Shown here in pieces: positions 6,755 to 13,157 of a stretch of DNA of 29,553 bases. The first letter of the stretch is position 1, and every line of letters starts with the position of its first letter. The position numbers and the translations under genes are program-made. The DNA comes from a virus. The notes beneath the pieces were generated by a model. The model searched no databases and was not told where the DNA came from. It saw only the letters and a program-made list of their open reading frames with translations. The stretch lies in the IMG/VR virus record IMGVR_UViG_3300045922_001168, positions 1 to 29,553 of that record, one strand, 5' to 3'.

Positions 6755-6832
6755 ATGATGAAAAACATGCCTACGAGCCTCCAAAGGTTAATTTTTTTGG
6801 TTTTAAGACACTTTTCTAGTAGGAATAAATAG
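6755..6832 (+). CDS. Possible 25-aa peptide
   Basis: A short frame beginning MMKNMPTSLQRLIFLVLRHF, with AGGAG directly upstream and starting six bases after the nuclease stop. It has an amphipathic/hydrophobic middle. Supported only by its SD and position; could be non-functional leader sequence. Confidence 0.2.
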   Translation: MMKNMPTSLQRLIFLVLRHFSSRNK

Positions 6833-6874
6833 GCTCTACGTTTATCGTATCGTGTATAAAACAAGGTAGAGTCT
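6831..6874. promoter_or_regulatory. Inverted repeat upstream of zinc-ribbon-like gene
   Basis: Arms AGGCTCTAC (6831-6839) and GTAGAGTCT (6866-6874) pair with one mismatch around a 26-base spacer containing TATAAA (6855-6860), a possible -10. It precedes the gene at 6890 and may be an operator or an mRNA hairpin. Confidence 0.3.
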
Positions 6875-6889
6875 AAAAAGGAAAACAAG

Positions 6890-7189
6890 ATGGACTGGAT
6901 AGACAGAATGCAAATAGCCTACGAGGCCCAGACTGATCGAATGATCGACGAGATGTACGGTCCCCGATCAATCGAATGCGCAATGTGTTCAGAGTACTTC
7001 AGCTCTGACGATGCTCTCGGAACAAAATATGACCCAAAATTGGATTTTTGTTCAGATGATTGCGTCGAATCTTGGGAGGAAGAATTTGCTCATGACTATG
7101 AAGAAGGGGAGGGGGAGATGGACATCCAGTCAACCATACACCCAGTCACCTGTACATCCAACCATATAACAATACAAAAGGCAGGTTGA
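6890..7189 (+). CDS. Small acidic Cys-motif (zinc-ribbon-like) protein
   Basis: A 99-residue, strongly acidic protein. Residues 30-60 contain CAMC, then FCSDDC, i.e. two Cys pairs 20 residues apart, a layout that usually binds zinc. A Glu-rich run (EEGEGEM) follows. The start is supported by AAGGA eight bases upstream. It lies inside the recombination operon, and the 53-aa gene begins two bases after its stop. Acidic zinc proteins of this size in early phage operons are often host-targeting; no specific function can be assigned. Confidence 0.6.
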   Translation: MDWIDRMQIAYEAQTDRMIDEMYGPRSIECAMCSEYFSSDDALGTKYDPKLDFCSDDCVESWEEEFAHDYEEGEGEMDIQSTIHPVTCTSNHITIQKAG

Positions 7190-7191
7190 AT

Positions 7192-7353
7192 ATGAACAAA
7201 GGCGGATTTAGCTGGAAAAAACTAGCGGGGCTGAGTGGAGCAAAAAGCTCCCTCGCTCGAAAAATTAGAATCCCTATCACAAAAACCGGCAGGCAGAGAA
7301 AGGCAGGAGCGGGGAGTCTGCTAGCCCTCTTATTTACACTATTTTTCGACTAA
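7192..7353 (+). CDS. Basic 53-aa phage protein
   Basis: A short gene encoding MNKGGFSWKKLAGLSGAK at its N-terminus, then a basic segment RKIRIPITKTGRQRKAGAG and a hydrophobic C-terminus LLALLFTLFF. The pattern 'GFSWK--LG---AK---ARK-IPTTK-GR-RK-G' recurs in small proteins of many phages, so it is probably real even though it is short. It begins two bases after the upstream stop, and its own stop overlaps the AAGGAG of the next gene. Function unknown; the basic middle suggests nucleic-acid binding. Confidence 0.6.
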   Translation: MNKGGFSWKKLAGLSGAKSSLARKIRIPITKTGRQRKAGAGSLLALLFTLFFD

Positions 7354-7365
7354 GGAGTTAACAAC

Positions 7366-7965
7366 ATGTTCAATTTTGAAGAAGCGAACGAAGCGATCAA
7401 GAAAAACGAAATCATGAATATTCAAGCAGGTGGCATGACAGTAGGCCAAGCCACCCAATTTTTAAGCAAAAAGCTAGACCTTACGCCGCTCATTTCGCGC
7501 GCATCATGCCATGTGATTGAAAGTGAAGAAAGCGCAAGCCAGGCTCTTTCTATGAGCTTGCAGGCTAGAAAAATTCGTAAACAGCTAGACGAAACAAGGC
7601 TATCCATTGTTCGCCCACACCTTGATTTCCAGAAGGCCATTAACAAGATCGTAAAGGAATACGAAGCAAAGCTGGAAGAGATCGAAAACAATCTGAAAAG
7701 CAAACTCGACGAATACCTCCAAAAGTCTGCTTCCACTAATAACGCTTCCTTCATCGCCAAATCACAAGAAATGTTCGTCGAAGATGGCAAGCTTACAAAA
7801 GTAAAAAAATGGGTTTGGGAATTAGAAAATGAAGCGCAAGTCCCCCGAGAATACCTTTCTCTAGACAGCAAAAAGGTTGATGAGGCGGTCAAACAGGGCG
7901 TTCGCAATATCCCAGGAATCAAAGTCTTTGAAAAAGAAGAAATCAGCATGAGAATCAAAAATTAA
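7366..7965 (+). CDS. Phage recombination accessory coiled-coil protein
   Basis: A 199-residue protein. Residues 55-125 form a long charged helix (ARKIRKQLDETRLSIVRPHL and EYEAKLEEIENNLKSKLDEY), predicted coiled coil. The C-terminal part carries VPREYLSLDSKKVDEAVKQG and RNIPGIKVFEKEEISMR, a pattern found in phage proteins encoded next to RecT or single-strand annealing proteins (DUF1351-like). AAGGAG lies nine bases before the ATG. It sits directly ahead of the RecT-like gene with a 10-bp gap, so it probably acts in the same complex. Exact activity is not known for the family. Confidence 0.65.
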   Translation: MFNFEEANEAIKKNEIMNIQAGGMTVGQATQFLSKKLDLTPLISRASCHVIESEESASQALSMSLQARKIRKQLDETRLSIVRPHLDFQKAINKIVKEYEAKLEEIENNLKSKLDEYLQKSASTNNASFIAKSQEMFVEDGKLTKVKKWVWELENEAQVPREYLSLDSKKVDEAVKQGVRNIPGIKVFEKEEISMRIKN

Positions 7966-7975
7966 GGAGTCTACC

Positions 7976-8866
7976 ATGAGTCAATTAACCGTTCGAAATT
8001 CTTTCGCAATGCCAGTCGGCCAAGAGATGGACCAGATCATTTCAGTTTGCAAGGTTCTGGCTACCTGCCCCTATTATCAAAAACTCGGGCCAGGCGGAGT
8101 CCTTGCAATTTATCTCACAGCTCGAGAGATGAATCTCCCTCTAATGATGTGTCTAAATGGCGGCCTATATACCTTTTCCGGCCTTGTAAGCCTGTCGGCG
8201 CAGCTCATGAACATGATGATCGTCAATGCGGGTCATAGAGCGGATGTTCTTCAGCTCGATGAAAAATCCTGCAAGATCAAATTCTGGAGATCTGATCGAC
8301 CCAAGGATAATTGCACCTTTGAGTATGAATACACGATTGAAATGGCAGCAAAAGCCGGTTACCTTAGCAAAGACAATTGGAAAAAGACCCCCAGAGATAT
8401 GGTATACAGCCGTTGTCTTTCAGGAGGGGCTAGGAAATTCATGCCAGATGTAATCATGAATGCCTATGCCATAGGAGAACTGGGAGAAGAAGACGGTTCA
8501 ACACCTACAGCCATGCCTGATCTCTCAAGTCGTACCGTGGAGGTTTATAAAAGCACAGAAGAAGCGCCACAGGAGCCTCCAAAACAGCTTGAACATGAAA
8601 ACACACCAGGCTACGACGAATTCTTCCAAAAACACCTACGAGAGGACGAAAAAATGGCTTACGTCCGTAAAATCGCTCAAGCTACCAATAAGACAGAAGC
8701 TCAAATTATCAATTCAGCCGTTTCCAATGAGGCAGGATTCATAACCGCTTTCAATAAATGGAAACTCGATCAGACCAACGTTGAAAAAAGGGCTAAGAAT
8801 AAGGCAGCCACCGAGGTGTTTGTACCTACATCCATGCCCTCTGAAAGCCTAGTCGCAACAGCCTAA
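7976..8866 (+). CDS. RecT-type single-strand annealing protein
   Basis: A 296-residue phage recombinase predicted to bind single-stranded DNA and anneal complementary strands. The N-terminal ~170 residues fit the RecT pattern: LAIYLTAREMNLPLMMCLNG, GGLYTFSGLVSLSAQLMNMM with the GHRADVLQLDE strand, then DMVYSRCLSGGARKFMPDVI, the conserved helix with basic residues. The C-terminal ~100 residues are variable, charged and flexible, with PPKQLEHE and a helical end. AAGGAG precedes the ATG. The exonuclease at 6192 and the accessory protein at 7366 complete the module. It ends by overlapping a convergent lipoprotein gene by four bases. Confidence 0.7.
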   Translation: MSQLTVRNSFAMPVGQEMDQIISVCKVLATCPYYQKLGPGGVLAIYLTAREMNLPLMMCLNGGLYTFSGLVSLSAQLMNMMIVNAGHRADVLQLDEKSCKIKFWRSDRPKDNCTFEYEYTIEMAAKAGYLSKDNWKKTPRDMVYSRCLSGGARKFMPDVIMNAYAIGELGEEDGSTPTAMPDLSSRTVEVYKSTEEAPQEPPKQLEHENTPGYDEFFQKHLREDEKMAYVRKIAQATNKTEAQIINSAVSNEAGFITAFNKWKLDQTNVEKRAKNKAATEVFVPTSMPSESLVATA

Positions 8867-9081
8867 TGGGCAGGTGAGGACGAAGACGATGGAGAGTTAA
8901 CCGCAGGGTCTTTGTTAATGACCTCTACGGAGATCCTTACATCGGTGTCTTTCTGAAGGGCTTCTCGGTCAACCTTTAAGGAAATAGCTTCTTGGGTAGC
9001 TATATCCTCTGCAGCTGAGAAGAAGCCTGGAGAACACCCGGTTAATAGCAACAGCGCTATGGATCCAAATTTAAGAAACAT
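8863..9081 (-). CDS. Small predicted lipoprotein
   Basis: A 72-residue protein. Residues 1-16 are a lipoprotein signal with lipobox LLTGC, the Cys at 16 being the acylation site. The mature part is helical with charged residues and ends in a short PSSSSSPAH tail. GGAGG five bases before the ATG is a strong SD. The small size and the Pro/Ser-rich end resemble phage Rz1-type spanin lipoproteins, but no partner Rz protein or endolysin is visible nearby, so this is only a possibility. Convergent with the RecT-like gene. Confidence 0.6.
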   Translation of the reverse strand: MFLKFGSIALLLLTGCSPGFFSAAEDIATQEAISLKVDREALQKDTDVRISVEVINKDPAVNSPSSSSSPAH

Positions 9082-9178
9082 AAAACCTCCAAGTTAAAGT
9101 TAATCGCTCGGTATGTGGATTTGGGTATTAGAGGCTTTGAGACTTAAAACAGGGGCTTTTGGGGAATTAATTCAACGT

Positions 9179-9219
9179 CTGATAATTGATCTTATGTTGT
9201 ATAAGTAGCTAATTATCAG
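9179..9219. repeat. Nested inverted repeat
   Basis: Perfect 9-bp arms CTGATAATT (9179-9187) and AATTATCAG (9211-9219), enclosing a second stem CTTAT/ATAAG around GTTGT. It lies between the membrane protein and lipoprotein genes. No T-tract on either strand, so a protein site or mRNA structure rather than a standard terminator. Confidence 0.45.
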
Positions 9220-9231
9220 CAGTTTAAGTGC

Positions 9232-9573
9232 TTATTTGAGGTTGGTAAAAAGAAACACCCAAAAGATCAGCTGAGATACAATTTGAGGAATTGCAAAAGC
9301 CAGAAAATACCTTTTCCAGGCTTCTTTTTTAACCTGATCTGTAATAGGTTGTTGATTTTCCAATAAAACCCAATACGCACTATGTTTTTTGCTCAGCACA
9401 AAGAATGTTATAGCTAATGCCAAAGAGGAATAAGCCATAATTTCTTTATAAAAGATCGGCTTTGCAAAAACTAAACACAAAATCACAGTCGCTTGCAAGA
9501 GAAAAAGAAATAGCGATCCCTTTGCAATTCTTTGGATCTTGTCAGTTAGCTCTAACGTTGTTTCTGAACTCAT
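9232..9573 (-). CDS. Small integral membrane protein
   Basis: A 113-residue protein with three predicted transmembrane segments at roughly residues 20-38, 44-62 and 90-110 (the last ending FWVFLFTNL), separated by a charged loop (QPITDQVKKEAWKR). No enzyme motif. Only a weak SD (AAAGTGAA). The gene lies between two other envelope genes in the same direction. A holin-like or superinfection-immunity role is possible in a phage context but nothing in the sequence establishes it. Confidence 0.55.
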   Translation of the reverse strand: MSSETTLELTDKIQRIAKGSLFLFLLQATVILCLVFAKPIFYKEIMAYSSLALAITFFVLSKKHSAYWVLLENQQPITDQVKKEAWKRYFLAFAIPQIVSQLIFWVFLFTNLK

Positions 9574-9658
9574 TTTTTCACTTTAGCAAATTTTGGATGG
9601 ACTTATCAACTCTAATCCTTGCTACCAATATTGCTTTGATTTCAACGATTTTCAGCTC

Positions 9659-9961
9659 TCATTTTTTCCCATTACATTCTGGGTTTTGACATGCCTGTTC
9701 GAGTCGCCAGTACATAAAGCAATAAGGACATTTCCACTCTTTAACAAGGCCATCGTCATAGAAATAAATTCCGCCAGCGTCTCGATGAATGGTTCCTGTC
9801 TTTACCCAGACATTATGTCCAAGATGAATGTAAAATCCATCAAAGTAATTGAGGCAAAGCTCATCAGGTGTGAGATACATTTTGTCCGAGTCAATCGCTG
9901 GATTTACAGCGAATATTGCCGGGCTAAAAAATAGCAATGCAGCGATAAATAGCTTCTTCAT
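9659..9961 (-). CDS. Secreted small protein with Cys motifs
   Basis: A 100-residue protein with a Sec signal peptide (MKKLFIAALLFFSPAIFA, cleavage likely after residue 18). The mature part ends with CPYC followed by CQNPEC, which would form two disulphides in the periplasm or a zinc ribbon. A middle segment VWVKTGTIHRDAGGIYFYDDG looks beta-rich. AAGGA lies seven bases before the ATG. Its start overlaps the stop of a short frame at 9958-10104. No named family; candidate periplasmic or surface factor. Confidence 0.6.
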   Translation of the reverse strand: MKKLFIAALLFFSPAIFAVNPAIDSDKMYLTPDELCLNYFDGFYIHLGHNVWVKTGTIHRDAGGIYFYDDGLVKEWKCPYCFMYWRLEQACQNPECNGKK

Positions 9962-10104
9962 TGTTTATCCTTTTTTTGTTCTTTCAGATTATTGCCAGCC
10001 CGTTTCGCCGATCTAGCAAACTTTCGAAAGGGCCACTCCCCTTCCAAGATGAACGTCTTGCCATCCGACTGTTCAAGAAACAAACCAACTGGCCAGACAC
10101 CCAC
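9958..10104 (-). CDS. Possible 48-aa basic protein, GTG start
   Basis: A frame ending in ATGA overlap with the secreted-protein gene. The peptide includes GVWPVGLFLEQSDGKTF, then EGEWPFRKFARSAKRAGNN and a Lys-rich end, which reads like genuine protein. The only start is a GTG at 10104 without an SD; an earlier open stretch has no start codon. It may be a remnant of a longer gene truncated by the repeat region. Confidence 0.3.
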   Translation of the reverse strand: MGVWPVGLFLEQSDGKTFILEGEWPFRKFARSAKRAGNNLKEQKKDKQ

Positions 10105-10265
10105 ATAAACATATAGCTGGTTGGCTGGTTGTATGGAAGTAAAAACAGACAGATGGTTGTAAGGATGGTTTACTTATCTACCATACTCCCCTATCACCAA
10201 CTCCCCTGCCTACCATACACCCAGCAATCCAAGAAGATGGCAATATGGAAGATTGGATGTCCAAC
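10080..10265. repeat. Cluster 1 of CCA/TGG partition-like repeats
   Basis: A stretch dense in TGGTTGG, TGGATGG-like and CCAACC-like words, on both strands, including CAGATGGTTG at 10150-10159, which is ten of the eleven bases of CAGATGGTTGG seen inside the RHH adaptor gene. No convincing gene after 10104. It is next to the iteron array. Candidate centromere for the ParA/RHH system. Confidence 0.45.
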
Positions 10266-10280
10266 CCATTATATGGGGCA

Positions 10281-11515
10281 GTGAAAGATAAAGGTCGTTT
10301 CTGTTTACAGCTGTTTACAAAATCCTCATCCGTGGGGACAAAGCTGAAAACTTTTCGATTTACGGCTTTTGTTTACAAGACATCTGGGGATTCTCTAGGC
10401 TGCTTCTTCTGAAGGAGATATCACAAGCGGCTTATTTTTAGAAAGATATGAGTGTTTTATAAGGCTAAGCTGTGATTGACGAAGGTCGGAAATTGTGAAT
10501 GAAGCAGGTCGTTTCTGTTTACGAAAAGATGTGTCTGTGTCGAGACTGTGTGAAAGATGAGGGTCGATTCTGTTTACGCTTGTTTACAAAAGGGGGACAA
10601 TCGCCCTGATTCAACGAGAGCTTGGCCAATCTTGATGTTTCAAGTCATTCAGCTCAACTGCATTTGTATGAAACAGGCCCTAGTGTGAACAAGATGGGTC
10701 GAAAAAAGTGAGTCAAAAAGGTCGGATCTGTTTACAAAAAGGTTTATCTCTCAAATGAACTGCTGTGAAAGATGGGGGTCGTTTTTGTTGACGCTTGTTT
10801 ACAAGCTATCTTTGTCTTCTAACGTCACCTAATTTTCCATTGAGCACTTTAGGAGAAAAAAACGCCTGTCTAAATATGAAAATAGCGATTTGTGAGTGAT
10901 GGAGGTCGATCTTGTTTACGTTTGTTTACAGACTTTCCAATTTCTTAGGTTCTATCCTCCTCAAGTCTATAGAGTAAATTTTTTACAGAACCCTCTCTAA
11001 TTCAATAGGTTTTTTACAATTTATCAATTCGAGAATCGATGCTCATGATGCTCAAGTAGTGAACTCTTGTTTTGTGAAGGATGAAGGTCGTTTCTGTTTA
11101 CACTTGTTTACAAAAAGCAGAGAAAAGGGATTTTTCTTCAGATGGGCTTTCTTCTTGTCTCTCGAAGCGAAGCGGGAGAGAGACTTTTGTTTACTGCGAT
11201 AGCTGTAAACATTTTATATTCTGATTGAATATAATTAGAGCTGTTTACTTGATCCTAAGTCCCCTAAAATCAGCCGTTTGCAAAACAGTGAGTGATTCAA
11301 GGGGGGCGGTATGGTGATTCAAGGGGGACGATGTTGCGATTAAGGCAGGTCGATTCTGTTGACAAAGTGTGAAAGATGAGGGTCGATTCTGTTTACGCTT
11401 GTTTACAAACACATTTTGTTCTAAAGAGAAGAATTTCTCTCTTAAACTCAAGGAAGTGCAAGCTGCGCCTCTCACTTTTATTGTGACTGAGAAGGGGCGT
11501 TTTTGTTTACTTGTA
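10281..11515. repeat. Iteron array, candidate plasmid origin
   Basis: About ten directly repeated ~42-bp units on the + strand: a left box close to TGTGAAAGATGAGGGTCG, then two TGTTTAC boxes starting ten bases (one helical turn) apart. Complete or near-complete copies start at 10281, 10547, 10763, 10891, 11073 and 11368. Partial copies lack one TGTTTAC box or both: 10471, 10494, 10683, 10707, 11334, 11482. Degenerate left-box-only copies occur at 11291 and 11313. Spacing is irregular. The last copy overlaps the stop codon of the initiator gene. AT-rich stretches (about 10970-11035 and 11210-11245) could be melting sites. No perfect DnaA box was seen by eye. Except for this array the 1.2 kb holds no supported gene. 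Confidence 0.8.
11188..11211. repeat. Inverted pair of iteron half-sites
   Basis: TGTTTAC (11188-11194) and its complement GTAAACA (11205-11211) face each other with ten bases between them, unlike the direct arrangement elsewhere; another TGTTTAC lies at 11242-11248. Inverted half-sites in iteron plasmids commonly serve initiator dimers as operators. Confidence 0.5.
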
Positions 11516-13150
11516 CTTTTTAGCAAAAGCCCTCACTTTGTCTGAGACTTCTTTGCTGATCTGTCGTTTTTCATTGAGGATATAGCTAACCATTTGTCCG
11601 GTAATGCCTATGTGGTTACCAAACTGTCTAACATTCAAGCTCGAGCGCTTGTAAATTTCTTTAAATTCTTCAAAATCAACCAATTTGTCTTCTTTTCTAT
11701 GCTCTAAAGCCGGAATTTCTCTATTTGATTGAATACGTCCAATCTCTTGACCAAACCATTCAGGCGGTGTGAGAGTCAACGAGCAGTTGAAGGGGTTTTC
11801 GCAATCTGAAGGGAGAGACTTTTCTCCTGTATGGGACCACTCCCCTAAGTAACCATGTTCCTTCATGTAGTTCAGCTCAGACTCTAGCGATCTAAGATCT
11901 CTCATTTTATATCGACTTTCTGAGCCCAAATGACACCAATCCATTAGATTAGCAACAGAGATTTTCTGTTGAGGGCTCATTCTCCAAAAGATTGCCAATA
12001 GAGGAGTTAGATATATCGTGAGAGGGTGAAGCCTATGGTTTTCCTGGGCAATCTTCTTAAGCAGTTTGGTGTATTTTGCTGATTGACCATCTTTTGGCTC
12101 AAAGGCGTTTTTATACCAGAAGTCTGTAGCCCGCAGTTTGATTTTTTCATCGATGATGACTTTATCGAATATTTCTTGCTGAAACCCATCGATGCTAAAT
12201 AGGCGCTCACCTCTAACAGTTTCAGCTTTGCCATCTTTTCTACGAGCTGTGATAAAAAGGCTCTGGAAAATCCGGATGATCTCACTTGCTGTTTTCTTCA
12301 GTCCGTGGTCATAGGAGCCATTAGCTTTTTTCTTGTGTCCTAGACGCGCTAAATGATCATTCACGCTCCAAATGAAGTGCCCATTCCTAAAATTCTCCTC
12401 CAAACCGATTAATAAGCCTAAGAGATGCCGCAGGCCCTCGGCTCCGAATGTGCGCTTGATGTAGAGAGCTAGGCTCACTTCTCTAAAGCGGACGTCAGAT
12501 TTAAACAAGGAGATATCGATTTGAGCAGAAGCTTCCACTTTAGGGTTGTCACTGATGACTGCAATGTGTTTTGAACTGGTTTCTTCTTTTCCGCTATCAT
12601 AGCTCGTTGTTTTTTCGATTTTTATGATCGACGAAAAGAATTCTTCGGCTTCTTTCTGCTCCGTTTCATTCCATTCTGAATAAGGCTTGGTCAATAGACG
12701 CCGTGGGATCATGTCTGGTTTCCCTGCAAACATAGCTAGCAAAGTGAACATCAGAGGATGAGAAGGAAGAGCAAAAGTATCTTTGTTTGAGGATTGTTCT
12801 ACGATTTTTTGAATTGCTTCTTCGATTAATACGCGTTGGGCTGTGGGAGCCATTCCGCCGAGTATGTTTTTTAAGGAAGTTAGTTGATTAGGAGAGAAAT
12901 TTTGGATAGAAGAAGCGACAGATTCCCATGTACTTTCGGCTCCTCCAACTTCACCTAGAGATACTCCAAGTAACTGCAGGTCTTCGATCGTATTGATATT
13001 GATGGTTTTTCCCGTTCTATTGTCTACGACATGGAGCTTCTTTTTTACTACGGACAGTTGATAGTCGGGTTCAATGTTAGTTTCTACTGTCGGTAGTTTT
13101 TTATTCTCTTTTTTAACAGGATTCTTTTTATCTTTTTTTGTTTTTTCCAT
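11507..13150 (-). CDS. Putative iteron-binding replication initiator
   Basis: A 547-residue protein. The first ~45 residues are Lys-rich and disordered. The large middle is helical without a motif I can name, including FREVSLALYIKRTFGAEGLRH and FIWSVNDHLARLGHKKK. The C-terminal ~45 residues hold an XRE-type HTH, NVRQFGNHIGITGQMVSYIL followed by NEKRQISKEVSDKVRAFAKK. The gene ends inside the last iteron and reads towards the array, which is the classic position for a plasmid Rep. Start seven bases after the primase-helicase stop, with a weak GAGCTT SD, indicating an operon. No match to a named Rep family was made by eye; the role rests on position and the HTH. Confidence 0.65.
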   Translation of the reverse strand: MEKTKKDKKNPVKKENKKLPTVETNIEPDYQLSVVKKKLHVVDNRTGKTININTIEDLQLLGVSLGEVGGAESTWESVASSIQNFSPNQLTSLKNILGGMAPTAQRVLIEEAIQKIVEQSSNKDTFALPSHPLMFTLLAMFAGKPDMIPRRLLTKPYSEWNETEQKEAEEFFSSIIKIEKTTSYDSGKEETSSKHIAVISDNPKVEASAQIDISLFKSDVRFREVSLALYIKRTFGAEGLRHLLGLLIGLEENFRNGHFIWSVNDHLARLGHKKKANGSYDHGLKKTASEIIRIFQSLFITARRKDGKAETVRGERLFSIDGFQQEIFDKVIIDEKIKLRATDFWYKNAFEPKDGQSAKYTKLLKKIAQENHRLHPLTIYLTPLLAIFWRMSPQQKISVANLMDWCHLGSESRYKMRDLRSLESELNYMKEHGYLGEWSHTGEKSLPSDCENPFNCSLTLTPPEWFGQEIGRIQSNREIPALEHRKEDKLVDFEEFKEIYKRSSLNVRQFGNHIGITGQMVSYILNEKRQISKEVSDKVRAFAKKYK

Positions 13151-13157
13151 TTGAAGC

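Noticed and set aside
7422-7958. Long antisense frame opposite the recombination accessory gene
   Set aside because: A shadow of the coiled-coil gene's codon bias; Ser/Leu-rich with no SD or motif.
8863-9573. Holin-spanin lysis cassette
   Set aside because: Size and lipobox fit loosely, but no endolysin or Rz-like partner is in the window.
10281-11515. CRISPR array
   Set aside because: Spacings are irregular, repeats degenerate and direct, and no cas genes are present; iterons next to an initiator fit better. The Cas4/RecB-like gene belongs to a recombination operon.
11245-11526. 93-aa leftward frame across the iterons
   Set aside because: It consists mostly of translated iteron units and overlaps the initiator's end; the repeats explain the openness of the frame.
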